Shown in pieces: positions 1 through 7,952 of a stretch of 64,000 nucleotides of DNA. Below the pieces are notes generated by a model, which saw only the letters and a program-made list of their open reading frames with translations, had not been told where the DNA came from and ran no database searches. The stretch comes from Bacillus sp. MUM 116. Its GTDB lineage: Bacteria; Bacillota; Bacilli; Bacillales; Cytobacillaceae. Each line of letters opens with the position of its first letter. The first letter of the stretch is position 1. The position numbers were made by a program, and so were the translations under genes. Location of the stretch: the NCBI RefSeq assembly GCF_001866655.1, contig NZ_MLYR01000019.1, positions 39,322-103,321 of the forward strand, read 5' to 3'.

Positions 1-2
1 GG

Positions 3-209
3 ACTTACAATCCATTAAAAAGGGACGGAAAGAACGCAGTTCGGAAAGCCTATTTTAAGCAAATATTTGGTTCTACCACTGTCCAGATTAAGCTTCCCAC
101 ATCTAAAATAGAATTAGAGGAATTCTTTGACCAACTATTTCTTCTTTGCCAAAGAAGAATAAAAGCGGACGGAATTGTTGAAGTATTTGATTTTGATGAT
201 ATACATTAG
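3..209 (+). CDS. C-terminal end of an unidentified protein (5' truncated by window)
   Basis: An open frame enters from the left edge and runs 68 codons to a TAG at 207-209. The end of the protein is acidic (it finishes VFDFDDIH) and carries an LEEFFDQLFLLCQRRIKAD-like helix. It is followed 20 bases later by a strong hairpin with a T-run, which fits a genuine gene end. I do not recognise the family and the start lies outside the window. Confidence 0.5.
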   Translation, partial: TYNPLKRDGKNAVRKAYFKQIFGSTTVQIKLPTSKIELEEFFDQLFLLCQRRIKADGIVEVFDFDDIH

Positions 210-229
210 CACCGTGATAAAAGATATTA

Positions 230-260
230 AAGGGAGACCTTAGATGGGTCTCCCTTCTAC
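230..260. terminator. Bidirectional terminator between convergent genes
   Basis: GGGAGACC (232-239) pairs with GGTCTCCC (247-254), with A-rich sequence on the left and T-rich on the right. It lies between the plus-strand partial gene and the minus-strand ABC operon, so it probably serves both. Confidence 0.75.
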
Positions 261-264
261 TTCT

Positions 265-987
265 TTATAAAACCTTGCTTAAAAATGATTTTGTCCGCTC
301 TTCTTGCGGGTTTTCAAATAATTCCTTTGGAACATTTTCTTCGACAATCAGACCGCCGTCCATAAAAATAACCCGGTCCCCAACTTCCCTGGCGAAGCCC
401 ATTTCATGAGTCACGACTACCATCGTCATTCCTTCTTTTGCCAGCTGCTTCATAACCTCCAATACCTCGCCGACCATTTCCGGGTCTAACGCGGAGGTTG
501 GTTCATCGAATAACATGATATTTGGCTCCATTGCAAGCGCCCTGGCGATTGCTACACGTTGCTTTTGCCCACCGGAAAGCGAATCCGGATAGGCATCGGC
601 CTTTTCTGCCAATCCAACTTTTTTCAAAAGCTCCAATCCTTTTGCTTTTGCCTTTTCTGCCGGTACATTTCGGACCTTCATCGGTGCCAACATAATATTT
701 TCAATGACCGTTTTATGTGGAAAGAGGTTGAATTGCTGAAAAACCATTCCCACTTCTGTCCGCACTTTATTAATATCGGTTTTTTTATCGGTAATATCGA
801 TTCCCTCAATCAAAACATGTCCGCCTGTGATGGTTTCAAGTAAATTGATACAGCGAAGGAAGGTGGATTTTCCTGATCCGGATGGGCCGATGACAACAAC
901 CACTTCCTGGGGTTTTACGGTTACATTAATATCTTTTAAAACCTCATGTTGACCGAAACTCTTTTTTAAATTTTTCACTTCAATCAT
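265..987 (-). CDS. Polar amino-acid ABC transporter, ATP-binding subunit (GlnQ/ArtR type)
   Basis: Cytoplasmic ATPase that powers amino-acid import through the adjacent permease. The 240-aa length is the norm for the HisP/GlnQ family. Walker A GPSGSGKS is near residue 34, the Q-loop is in [10 protein letters not shown], the signature is LSGGQKQR and Walker B is IMLFDEP with the switch His in VVVTHEMGF. Its ATG overlaps the permease stop by 4 bases, so the two are translationally coupled. It is the last gene of a minus-strand operon with two receptors. The substrate cannot be told from sequence: arginine, glutamine or cystine homologues all look like this. Confidence 0.93.
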   Translation of the reverse strand: MIEVKNLKKSFGQHEVLKDINVTVKPQEVVVVIGPSGSGKSTFLRCINLLETITGGHVLIEGIDITDKKTDINKVRTEVGMVFQQFNLFPHKTVIENIMLAPMKVRNVPAEKAKAKGLELLKKVGLAEKADAYPDSLSGGQKQRVAIARALAMEPNIMLFDEPTSALDPEMVGEVLEVMKQLAKEGMTMVVVTHEMGFAREVGDRVIFMDGGLIVEENVPKELFENPQEERTKSFLSKVL

Positions 988-1640
988 TCTGTCGCCAACC
1001 TTCTTTCAAGTCGAGATAATAGGAAGCTTAAGGTAAGGGTTAATACTAAGTAGATAACTGCTGCTGTTAAGTACGGCTCCCAAACCCGGTAGTACTGACC
1101 TTGCATGGCTTGTCCCCAGTACATAAGCTCCGGTGCCGCTATTAATGCTGCTAAGGAGGAATCTTTAATTAAAACAATAAATTCATTGCCTAGTGGTGGA
1201 ATCATTCGTTTAAAGGCTTGCGGCAGGATGACAAAGCGCATCGCTTGCACATGGTTCATCCCTAATGATCGGGCCGCTTCCATCTGGCCTTTATCAATCG
1301 ATTGAATTCCTGCGCGGAAGATTTCAGCAATATAAGCAGCTGAGTTTAAAGAAAGAGCGACAATCGCAGCCGCAATGGCATTCGTTTCTCCAAGGAATAC
1401 TGGAACGACTGCAAAATGGATGAGCAATATTTGAACCATAAAGGGTGTACCGCGGAAAATTGTTATATACCACTTAAACGGTAGTGCAAACCATTGATTT
1501 TTCATCATTTTTCCTAACCCTATTAATAGGCCCAATATCGTCCCAATGATGATACTGGCAATGGATAAACCAATGGTTAACAGGGTTCCTTTTAAGAAAA
1601 AGGGTCCATATTCAGCTATCAAATCCCAACGAAAATCCAT
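984..1640 (-). CDS. Polar amino-acid ABC transporter permease
   Basis: Membrane subunit of a His/Glu/Gln/Arg-type importer, 218 aa, with about five membrane segments. The EAA loop near residues 140-165 reads [22 protein letters not shown], the docking site for the ATPase. The start is set by GAGGAGG seven bases upstream of the ATG. Only one permease gene is present, so the channel is probably a homodimer. A 200-base gap holding a terminator and a nested hairpin separates it from the receptor gene upstream, which should lower its expression relative to the receptors. Confidence 0.93.
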   Translation of the reverse strand: MDFRWDLIAEYGPFFLKGTLLTIGLSIASIIIGTILGLLIGLGKMMKNQWFALPFKWYITIFRGTPFMVQILLIHFAVVPVFLGETNAIAAAIVALSLNSAAYIAEIFRAGIQSIDKGQMEAARSLGMNHVQAMRFVILPQAFKRMIPPLGNEFIVLIKDSSLAALIAAPELMYWGQAMQGQYYRVWEPYLTAAVIYLVLTLTLSFLLSRLERRLATE

Positions 1641-1662
1641 TCATTGGCCTCCTCAATTTTTT

Positions 1663-1754
1663 AATATTTTGGCTGTTTTAAACTTGTCTGTTGATTTCCT
1701 CTCCAATCAACAGAGTTAAAAAAACAACAATGCCCCTTAACACAGCCAATATTT
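1663..1754 (-). promoter_or_regulatory. Nested inverted repeats in the leader of the permease-ATPase pair
   Basis: Outer arms containing GGCTGT (1671-1676) and ACAGCC (1741-1746), each with an adjacent AATATT, enclose a perfect inner hairpin CTGTTGATT (1688-1696) / AATCAACAG (1705-1713). On the minus strand this RNA lies between the receptor terminator and the permease ribosome site. It could be an mRNA stabiliser, a processing site or an attenuator. No known riboswitch motif is visible. Confidence 0.5.
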
Positions 1755-1791
1755 TAATTGTTTATCACATTAAAACGTTTTAGTTTTAAGC

Positions 1792-1835
1792 AAAAATTGC
1801 GTAACTGCTAGCATGTTAGCGTTACGCAATTTTTT
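1792..1835 (-). terminator. Terminator after the first receptor gene
   Basis: A perfect 14-bp stem, AAAAATTGCGTAAC (1792-1805) with GTTACGCAATTTTT (1821-1834), reads as a rho-independent terminator on the minus strand. It is nearly identical to the hairpin after the second receptor gene at 2875-2918. Confidence 0.8.
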
Positions 1836-1843
1836 GCTGATAT

Positions 1844-2653
1844 TTATTGTTTTAAAGTACTTAAATCCGGTTCGAACTTAAACCATTTTTGATAAATTTT
1901 TGTGTATTCTCCGTTATCCATCATCTTCTTAAATGCCTGGTCAAATTCAGCCTTTAACTTGCTTCCCTTTGGAAACAAAACACCGTAAAACTCTTTTTGG
2001 AATGCTGAATCATCCTGAATCACAACAAATTTTTCATTTGGATTATTTTTTACATACTGCTCTACCACTGTATTATCCGCAACAACAGCATCTGCTCCAC
2101 CGCTTTTTAGCTCCATAATTGCCAGATTATTATCTTTGAATTTTTTAAGTTTCGAATTATTTTTTCCATACAATGCTTCTACCGCCGATTGACCGGTTGT
2201 CCCATTTTGCACGGCAACCACTTTATCCTTTAGATCTGCAGCACTCTTGATGGAACTTCCTTTTGGAACCAGGATTTCATTTTTAGAAAGGAAGTAAGGT
2301 GTAGAAAAATCGTATGTTTGTTTACGTTCATCATTGATGGTAATCGCACCAACACCGATATCGGCATTTTTTCCTTTTACTTCAACAAATAGCGGTTCCC
2401 AGCCGACATGTTCAACCTTTACGTCATAGCCGGCTTCTTTGGCAGCAGCTTGAATGAAATCAATATCAAAGCCGACAATTTTCCCTTTATCCATGTATTC
2501 AAATGGCGCGTAGGCTGCATTAGTTACGACCCTTAACGTCTTTTTGGCGTCTCCGTTTGCGCTGCCATTTGTCTTTTCACTAGTTCCACAGGCTGATAGA
2601 ATACAGATCAGTGCAAAAACTAAAATGGTAGAAATAATTTTAACCTTCTTCAT
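1844..2653 (-). CDS. Amino-acid ABC transporter substrate-binding lipoprotein (copy 1)
   Basis: Extracellular receptor of the importer, 269 aa, SBP_bac_3 family. The N-terminus is a lipoprotein signal ending in the lipobox LSAC, so the mature protein should be lipid-anchored at residue ~22. The body starts LRVVTNAAYAPFEYMDKGKI and includes GFDIDFIQAAAKE and AITINDERKQTYDFS, standard for this family. GGGGG precedes the ATG. It closely resembles the receptor encoded next to it, and a terminator separates it from the permease gene. The two receptors probably share one permease-ATPase; ligand specificity is unknown. Confidence 0.92.
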   Translation of the reverse strand: MKKVKIISTILVFALICILSACGTSEKTNGSANGDAKKTLRVVTNAAYAPFEYMDKGKIVGFDIDFIQAAAKEAGYDVKVEHVGWEPLFVEVKGKNADIGVGAITINDERKQTYDFSTPYFLSKNEILVPKGSSIKSAADLKDKVVAVQNGTTGQSAVEALYGKNNSKLKKFKDNNLAIMELKSGGADAVVADNTVVEQYVKNNPNEKFVVIQDDSAFQKEFYGVLFPKGSKLKAEFDQAFKKMMDNGEYTKIYQKWFKFEPDLSTLKQ

Positions 2654-2874
2654 TTTTTAACCCCCAATATTTTTTCATAAAAATATTAATAATATTCCGA
2701 ATAAATAATATTATAGACTATTTTTAAAACAATTTCTATAAATATCGGGAATATTTCGAATATACATGAATATAATTTTTGTTGTATCATTATTCATTAT
2801 TTATTAGATTACTATTTTAATACGGTAAATACATGCTTTCCTAATAATATTTTCAATAGATTTTTGCTATAACG
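2654..2874. other. AT-rich spacer between the tandem receptor genes
   Basis: Very AT-rich DNA with repeated AATATT-like palindromes (for example GGAATATT near 2748-2756). On the minus strand it must hold any private promoter of the downstream receptor; TATAAT-like sequence is present near 2708-2715 but no convincing -35 was found. No gene is seen. Confidence 0.4.
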
Positions 2875-2918
2875 AAAAATTGCGTAACAGCTAATACTTT
2901 AGCGTTACGCAATTTTTC
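2875..2918 (-). terminator. Terminator after the second receptor gene
   Basis: AAAAATTGCGTAAC (2875-2888) pairs with GTTACGCAATTTTT (2904-2917), extended by AGCTA/TAGC towards the loop. The same stem follows the other receptor gene, so the terminator was duplicated with the gene. Confidence 0.8.
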
Positions 2919-2922
2919 ATTA

Positions 2923-3735
2923 CTATTGTTGTTTTAGTGCCTTTAAATCTGGATCAACCTTAAACCATTTTTGATAAACTTTTGTGTATTCTCCATTCTC
3001 AATCACTTTTTGGATTGCTTTATCAAATTCCGCTTTTAACTTGCTTCCTTTTGGAAACATTAAACCGTAGAATTCTTTTGCAAAAGCCGAATCGTCTGTA
3101 ATAACCACAAAATTGTCATTTGGATTATTTTTTACATATTGTTCAACAACCGTGTTATCCGCAACAACGGCTTCAGCCCCGCCACTCTTGAGCTCCATAA
3201 TCGCCAGGTTATTATTTTTGAATTTTTTCAGCTTTGAATTATTTTTCCCAATTAATGCTTCAACCGCTTCTTGACCGGTTGTACCATTTTGAACGGCAAT
3301 GACTTTATCTTTTAAGTCGGCAGCGCTCTTAATTGGGCTGTCTTTTGGAACCAGGATTTCATTTTTAGAAAGGAAGTACGGAGTAGAAAAATCATAAGTT
3401 TGTTTACGCTCATCATTGATGGTTATAGCAGAAATTCCGAAATCCGCAGTTTTGCCTTTAATTTCTACGAATAAAGGATCCCAGCCAACATGTTCAATTT
3501 TTACATTATAGCCTGCTTCTTTTCCAACTGCATTAAGGAAGTCTACATCAAAACCAACTACTTTACCTTTATCCATATACTCAAATGGTGCATAAGCCGC
3601 ATCGGTTACGACTCGTAAAGTCTTTTTTTCCTCCCCTTTAGGGCTGCCACTTGTTTTATCACTCGTACCGCAGGCCGATAAAACAAACATCAAGGAAAAG
3701 ACTAATAGCGTTGAAAAGATTTTAAACTTCTTCAT
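2923..3735 (-). CDS. Amino-acid ABC transporter substrate-binding lipoprotein (copy 2)
   Basis: 270-aa SBP_bac_3 receptor with a signal peptide and lipobox LSAC. It matches its neighbour over nearly the whole length (for example LRVVTDAAYAPFEYMDKGKV and KSADLKDKVIAVQNGTTGQ). It is the promoter-proximal gene of the minus-strand operon. Differences concentrate in the ligand-cleft half (GISAITIN against GVGAITIN; ITDDSAFAKEFYG against IQDDSAFQKEFYG), so the two copies may have diverged in ligand preference. This is a recent tandem duplication that included the terminator. Confidence 0.92.
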   Translation of the reverse strand: MKKFKIFSTLLVFSLMFVLSACGTSDKTSGSPKGEEKKTLRVVTDAAYAPFEYMDKGKVVGFDVDFLNAVGKEAGYNVKIEHVGWDPLFVEIKGKTADFGISAITINDERKQTYDFSTPYFLSKNEILVPKDSPIKSAADLKDKVIAVQNGTTGQEAVEALIGKNNSKLKKFKNNNLAIMELKSGGAEAVVADNTVVEQYVKNNPNDNFVVITDDSAFAKEFYGLMFPKGSKLKAEFDKAIQKVIENGEYTKVYQKWFKVDPDLKALKQQ

Positions 3736-3824
3736 TTTCTACCTCCAAAGTTTTTATCAAAATATCAATAACATTTTGAATATACAATAACGTCCATATT
3801 TTTTAAAGTATTTTCTGAAAATAA

Positions 3825-3839
3825 AGATAATTATTAAAT
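3825..3839. promoter_or_regulatory. Possible Fur box in the divergent intergenic region
   Basis: AGATAATTATTAAAT resembles the 7-1-7 Fur consensus TGATAATNATTATCA, with the central GATAATTATTA conserved. It lies about 90 bases upstream of a small gene followed by an FbpA-like gene, and FbpA is a Fur-regulated protein in Bacillus. The match is imperfect. Confidence 0.4.
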
Positions 3840-3926
3840 TGTTTGTTATGTTTTCTGACAAATTCACTGACAAGAATTAAAAAAATCGCTATCTTTACGA
3901 TACAAACTATTGAAAGGAAGATTTAT

Positions 3927-4064
3927 ATGTATCGAAAAAACGAAATCCAACTGGCAGCGAAAATAGTCAAATTGGATTTATTACGAGACGAACTTTATGA
4001 GGAATTAATCAAACAGCTGGGTTCGAAGGCACATGAACTTTTAAGGAAAGTTCAAAATCAATAA
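3927..4064 (+). CDS. Small basic protein, unknown
   Basis: A 45-aa protein (starts MYRKNEIQLAAKIVKLDLL) with a GAAAGGAAG ribosome site at the right distance from the ATG at 3927. It is rich in Lys, Leu and Glu and probably wholly helical. An in-frame ATG farther upstream (3843) lacks a ribosome site. It sits 13 bases before an FbpA-like gene and is probably co-transcribed with it. I do not recognise the family. Confidence 0.55.
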   Translation: MYRKNEIQLAAKIVKLDLLRDELYEELIKQLGSKAHELLRKVQNQ

Positions 4065-4077
4065 AGGAGGGATCCAT

Positions 4078-4239
4078 ATGTCTACCCATTTACGGATAGG
4101 AATAGACACTCTAAAAAATTTTTACATTAATAAGTTAATTCGCTTAGGTTATGATAAAGACTTAAAAAATGAATTAGCCTCTCTTACTTTAAGCGAATTA
4201 AAATTAATCCTGAAAAATCAAACCCCCACTCAAAATTGA
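4078..4239 (+). CDS. Fur-regulated basic protein A-like small protein
   Basis: A 53-aa protein starting MSTHLRIGIDTLKN, with AAAGGAGGG nine bases before the ATG. The segment YINKLIRLGYDKDLKNEL followed by LTLSELKLIL resembles the FbpA family pattern (L.NKLI+LG..+ then a short LTLSELE helix). In Bacillus subtilis FbpA and its partners act in the iron-sparing response together with the FsrA small RNA. The family call is by pattern only, and a Fur-like site lies upstream of the pair. Confidence 0.55.
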   Translation: MSTHLRIGIDTLKNFYINKLIRLGYDKDLKNELASLTLSELKLILKNQTPTQN

Positions 4240-4293
4240 AGACACAATCCAATCCATTATGTTTTATACAATTTATAGAAAAATCCATTCCAA

Positions 4294-4333
4294 TGTGAGA
4301 AATTTTAACATAAAATGTTATAAAGTTTATAAT
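4294..4333 (+). promoter_or_regulatory. tnrA promoter with overlapping TnrA/GlnR box
   Basis: TGTGAGAAATTTTAACA (4294-4310) fits the 17-bp TnrA/GlnR consensus TGTNANAWWWTMTNACA with one mismatch. TTAACA (4305-4310), a 17-base spacer and TATAAT (4328-4333) make a good SigA promoter. The box covers the -35, which fits repression (GlnR or self) better than the upstream activation seen with TnrA-activated promoters. Confidence 0.75.
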
Positions 4334-4372
4334 CTTTAAAAAATAGATTAACAGAGCGTGGTGAGGAAATAA

Positions 4373-4702
4373 ATGGGGAAAGATTTGTCTTATAAAGATA
4401 AGAAGGTTATTACCATCGGAGTAGTCAGAGATCTAACCGGTCTATCCGAAAGACAAATCCGCTATTATGAAGAGAGAAAACTTATTTTCCCAGAAAGATC
4501 AGGCGGTGGAAGTCGTAAATATTCCTTTAATGATGTTGAATTATTAATGGAAATAGCAAATAAGATTGAAGACGGGATACAAACCCACGAAATCAGAAAA
4601 GAAATGCTTCGGGAACAAAAGAAGCAAAATCAGGATGAAATACGTAGAAAAATGATTCAAGGGCAACTAAACGCCCAATTCGGATTAAGAAAAGGCCAGT
4701 AA
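4373..4702 (+). CDS. tnrA: Nitrogen-limitation regulator TnrA
   Basis: MerR-family global regulator of nitrogen genes, 109 aa. The winged-helix N-terminus contains [20 protein letters not shown], the TnrA/GlnR DNA-binding helices, followed by [17 protein letters not shown]. The short tail ending [13 protein letters not shown] matches the TnrA region that binds feedback-inhibited glutamine synthetase, which separates it from the longer GlnR. A TnrA/GlnR box overlaps its own promoter, and a perfect box precedes the ammonium transporter gene 220 bases downstream. The ribosome site is GTGAGGA before the ATG. Confidence 0.93.
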   Translation: MGKDLSYKDKKVITIGVVRDLTGLSERQIRYYEERKLIFPERSGGGSRKYSFNDVELLMEIANKIEDGIQTHEIRKEMLREQKKQNQDEIRRKMIQGQLNAQFGLRKGQ

Positions 4703-4735
4703 ATTGGTGAAACCTCGGAAAGATTCTTGAGTCTC

Positions 4736-4770
4736 AGCCTCGCTGCTACAAAAGCGGGCTTTTTATTTTT
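4736..4770 (+). terminator. tnrA terminator
   Basis: AGCCTCGCT (4736-4744) pairs with AGCGGGCT (4753-4760), followed by TTTTTATTTTT. This ends the tnrA transcript before the amtB promoter region. Confidence 0.75.
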
Positions 4771-4817
4771 GTTCTGCCCCCTAAATGATTTTAGTAATCT
4801 TTAAGTAGAAAAAACCA

Positions 4818-4834
4818 TGTAAGATAATCTCACA
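4818..4834 (+). promoter_or_regulatory. TnrA box upstream of amtB
   Basis: TGTAAGATAATCTCACA matches every position of the TnrA consensus TGTNANAWWWTMTNACA. It lies 88 bases before the amtB start. A weak -10 (TACAAA, 4870-4875) would place transcription start roughly 50-55 bases from the box centre, the geometry of TnrA-activated promoters. Confidence 0.85.
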
Positions 4835-4921
4835 TATTTATAGATATTAATCTCCCGCTCGTGTCAAAATACAAATACAACCAATGTTAACAAAATTAAC
4901 ATAACTAAAGGGGGAGAACTA

Positions 4922-6187
4922 ATGGATACTTTGTTTTTATTAAACAGTATATGGGTTATGGTAGGTGCAGTCCTAGTCATCCTAATGATTGGAGGATTTA
5001 TTCTTCTTGAAACCGGTTCAACCAGAATGAAAAATGCCGGACATATCGCCGGTAAAACAATCCTTACCTTTAGCATAAGCTCCATCATTTTTTGGACTGC
5101 AGGATATGGATTAACCTTTGGCAAAGGAAATGAATGGATTGGCCTATCGGACTTTTTCTACTCTGGTTACAACATAAAAGGACTATCACTTTCTGGTTCT
5201 GTATTCTTTTTATTCCAATTAGCTTTTGCTGGTATTTCTTTAACCATTGCATTTGGCGGATTTGCAGAACGGGCAAAATTAGCGGTATATCTTGTATTTG
5301 CGGTCCTTTTCTCTGTACTTGTATATCCTCCTATCGCTCACTGGATTTGGGGCGGCGGCTGGTTGGCAGAGCATGGAAAACAGGATTTTGCAGGCTCAAC
5401 GGTAGTTCATTTAACTGGTGCAATGGCTGCACTCGCAGCTACGATTCTATTAAAACCACGGATTGGAAAATACAATAAAGATGGATCTCCTAATCATATC
5501 GCCGGACATAACCAAGTATTCACAGCATTAAGCGTTTTGCTTTTATGGGTTGGCTGGTTCGGATTCAATGCGGGGAGTACATTATCTGCTGATAAAGCAT
5601 TTTTTGGTTTTGTTGCTCTAAATACAAACTTGGGTGCAGCAGCCGGTACCGTATCTGCGATGATAATTTCTTGGATGGTTATGGGAAAAGCGGATGTGCC
5701 GATGATGTTAAATGGCGCTTTAGCTGGATTAGTTGCTATTACTGCTTCCTGTGGATTTGTCGCTACATGGGCGGCTGTTGTTATTGGTTTTATCGCCGGG
5801 GTCCTTGTATTTTACAGCATTCGTTTCTTTGAAAAAATAAAAATAGATGATCCAATTGCCGCCTTGTCCGTACACGGAACAGCCGGGGTATGGGGAACTT
5901 TATCCAATGGTTTATTCGCAACAAAGGAATTGGCAACAGTCGGCAAACCGGGATTATTTTATGGAGGTGGATTCCATCAACTTGGTGTTCAAGCTATGGG
6001 AGTTCTTGCCTGTGCCGCATACGCCTTTATTGTATCGTTTATCATCCTGGCCATTATGAAAGCGGCCATGAACGGTTTACGTGTCACAGAAGAAGAGGAA
6101 ATCATTGGACTGGATATGAGCGAGCATGGAAGCTATGCGTATCCAGAATTATTAGAAGTGGAACAAAAACGGAAAGCTCACCTTTAA
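4922..6187 (+). CDS. amtB: Ammonium transporter AmtB/NrgA
   Basis: Ammonium channel of the cytoplasmic membrane, 421 aa, about 11 membrane segments. Family signatures seen: GFILLETGSTRMKNAG, FGGFAERAKL, the twin-His pore residues in DFAGSTVVHLTGAMAAL and DDPIAALSVHGTAGVWGT, and LLWVGWFGFNAGS. The start is set by AGGGGGAGA before the ATG. Expression under nitrogen limitation is implied by the perfect TnrA box upstream. Unusually, no PII (glnK/nrgB) gene follows. A hairpin and two other genes take that place. Confidence 0.96.
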   Translation: MDTLFLLNSIWVMVGAVLVILMIGGFILLETGSTRMKNAGHIAGKTILTFSISSIIFWTAGYGLTFGKGNEWIGLSDFFYSGYNIKGLSLSGSVFFLFQLAFAGISLTIAFGGFAERAKLAVYLVFAVLFSVLVYPPIAHWIWGGGWLAEHGKQDFAGSTVVHLTGAMAALAATILLKPRIGKYNKDGSPNHIAGHNQVFTALSVLLLWVGWFGFNAGSTLSADKAFFGFVALNTNLGAAAGTVSAMIISWMVMGKADVPMMLNGALAGLVAITASCGFVATWAAVVIGFIAGVLVFYSIRFFEKIKIDDPIAALSVHGTAGVWGTLSNGLFATKELATVGKPGLFYGGGFHQLGVQAMGVLACAAYAFIVSFIILAIMKAAMNGLRVTEEEEIIGLDMSEHGSYAYPELLEVEQKRKAHL

Positions 6188-6200
6188 AAAGGGGTGGTGT

Positions 6201-6228
6201 GGTCAATCCCTATTCAAAGGGATTGACC
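6201..6228 (+). promoter_or_regulatory. Hairpin between amtB and the DUF294 gene
   Basis: A perfect 10-bp stem GGTCAATCCC (6201-6210) / GGGATTGACC (6219-6228) with an 8-base loop. Only a poor T-run follows, so it may be a partial terminator or an mRNA processing/stability element lowering expression of the two downstream genes. Confidence 0.6.
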
Positions 6229-6262
6229 TGCCATTAATGTTTTTCAGTAAAGGAGGGAAAGA

Positions 6263-7219
6263 ATGGAGTACCCTGCCTTCTCGGAAATTAAGAAGCTCAG
6301 AGACAAGCAAATAAAAGAAACTGTTCATGATCACTTTAAACTGAATCGATTACACGAAGAAATCATAAAGCAAGTAGTGAGCAGTGCAATAAATCATCTC
6401 ACCAAGCAAATTGGACCTCCCCCATCACCATTTTCATTTTTTGCAATGGGCAGTGCCGGGAGATTGGAACAATCCATCTGGAGTGACCAAGACCATGGAA
6501 TTATCTACCAAAATCAAAGAGATGAAACGAAAATCTATTTCTTAACGTTAGGGAAAGTAATTTCACATTATCTACATGAAGCCGGGTATGAATACTGTGA
6601 CGGTGGGGTGATGGCTAGCAGCCCGTTATGGTGTAAATCTCTTCCCGAATGGCAAGAGCAGCTAATCAACTGGATAACCGAATCCTCTTGGGAATCCATT
6701 CGGCACCTCCTAATCTTTATTGATGGACGAACCATTTTCGGAGAACACACATACATTCACCAATTAAAATCCATGATTTACGACATGGTAAAAAAAGAAA
6801 ATTTACTTCCACGAATTCTAAACAATACTCTTCATGTTAAAAAAGGAATTGGCATTTTAGGACAATTTTTAATAGAAACTCATGGAAGCTATATTGGCTC
6901 AATTAATCTAAAGGAAATTGCATTTTTTCCATATGTAAATGCTGTCCGTCTCTTAGCCATCAAAGAACAGTTACAAGAAACCTCTACCTTATCAAGGCTT
7001 ACTCAGTTGCAATTTCAAGATAAAGATCGCTATAAAGAGCAGTTTTTAAAATTGTTAAAATACAGATTAACTTTTGGAAATCATACCGATTATGAATCCG
7101 GACACTTTTTACCTATTGCCACCCTATCAAAGCAGCAAAAGAATGAGCTTAAAGATATCATCAAAAATGGTATAAGGCTTCTTCAAATGAGTAAAAAGCT
7201 TGCGGGAAAGGAAGATTAA
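6263..7219 (+). CDS. DUF294 nucleotidyltransferase-like protein
   Basis: A 318-aa protein with the DUF294 fold found in GlnD-like putative nucleotidyltransferases. The GSAGRLEQSIWSDQDHGIIY segment (residues ~69-88) carries the G-S and D-x-D metal-binding pattern of the polymerase-beta superfamily. The C-terminal half (residues ~190-310) is the helical substrate-binding domain, with LKEIAFFPYVNAVRLLA. CBS and cyclic-nucleotide domains seen in many relatives are absent. AGGAGGG precedes the ATG. It sits between amtB and a DnaQ-type exonuclease, 75 bases after amtB, and may act in nitrogen signalling; its real substrate is unknown. Confidence 0.85.
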   Translation: MEYPAFSEIKKLRDKQIKETVHDHFKLNRLHEEIIKQVVSSAINHLTKQIGPPPSPFSFFAMGSAGRLEQSIWSDQDHGIIYQNQRDETKIYFLTLGKVISHYLHEAGYEYCDGGVMASSPLWCKSLPEWQEQLINWITESSWESIRHLLIFIDGRTIFGEHTYIHQLKSMIYDMVKKENLLPRILNNTLHVKKGIGILGQFLIETHGSYIGSINLKEIAFFPYVNAVRLLAIKEQLQETSTLSRLTQLQFQDKDRYKEQFLKLLKYRLTFGNHTDYESGHFLPIATLSKQQKNELKDIIKNGIRLLQMSKKLAGKED

Positions 7220-7220
7220 A

Positions 7221-7952
7221 TTGAGGATGAACGAAATGATTCAATTCTTGCGGCAAATATCTGGAAAACTTAATTCGAATATTTATGCAGGCATCCAAGG
7301 GACCTTCAATCCTCAACATTTATCATTCATAAGAAACCTCCAAAAGGAAATGAAAGAGAAAAACTACTTGGATACTCCGATGCAAAAATTACGTGTTGTT
7401 ATATTTGATTTGGAAACAACAGGTTTCTTTCCTGAAAAAGGGGACCGCGTTCTATCAATTGGAGCCATCAAAATGACCGGTGCAACAATTGAACAGGATG
7501 AAACATTTTATTCTTTATTAAAATCGGAACTCCCTCTTTCCGACGAAATTATCACTTTAACCAACTTAACAGACAATGAAATACAAAACGCACCAGAGGC
7601 AAAACAGGTTCTCATTCAATTTTTTCAGTTTGTAAATAGCGATATTCTTGTTGCCCATCACTCCATACATGAAAAAACCTTTATGCAAAAATTGACTTGG
7701 GACCTTCTAAAAATAAGTTTTGGACACCGAATCATCGACACCTCTTTCTTGATTCGTCTCTCGAACCCTCCTCTTCGATCCATGTCACTGGATGAGATTT
7801 GCAAAGAATGTGAGATTGAAATCAATAACCGCCACCATGCACTTGGAGATGCCATCATGACTGCACAAATTTGGGGATATTATTTAAAAAAGGCTCAAGA
7901 GAAGGGATTTAAAACTATGAGAGAAGTTTATGAATTCCTGGTAAAAAATTAA
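7221..7952 (+). CDS. DnaQ-type 3'-5' exonuclease (DEDDh family)
   Basis: About 243 aa. After a ~60-residue N-terminal extension, Exo I is IFDLETTGF, Exo II is the variant ILVAHHSIHEKTF (commonly HNAxFD) and Exo III is HHALGDAIMTA with the DEDDh His and Asp. The start is chosen as TTG 7221, six bases after GAAAGGAAG; ATG 7227 or 7236 are alternatives. It begins one base after the stop of the DUF294 gene and is certainly co-transcribed. The Exo II segment lacks the usual Asp after the small residue, which could change activity. Its link to ammonium uptake is not understood. Confidence 0.85.
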   Translation: MRMNEMIQFLRQISGKLNSNIYAGIQGTFNPQHLSFIRNLQKEMKEKNYLDTPMQKLRVVIFDLETTGFFPEKGDRVLSIGAIKMTGATIEQDETFYSLLKSELPLSDEIITLTNLTDNEIQNAPEAKQVLIQFFQFVNSDILVAHHSIHEKTFMQKLTWDLLKISFGHRIIDTSFLIRLSNPPLRSMSLDEICKECEIEINNRHHALGDAIMTAQIWGYYLKKAQEKGFKTMREVYEFLVKN

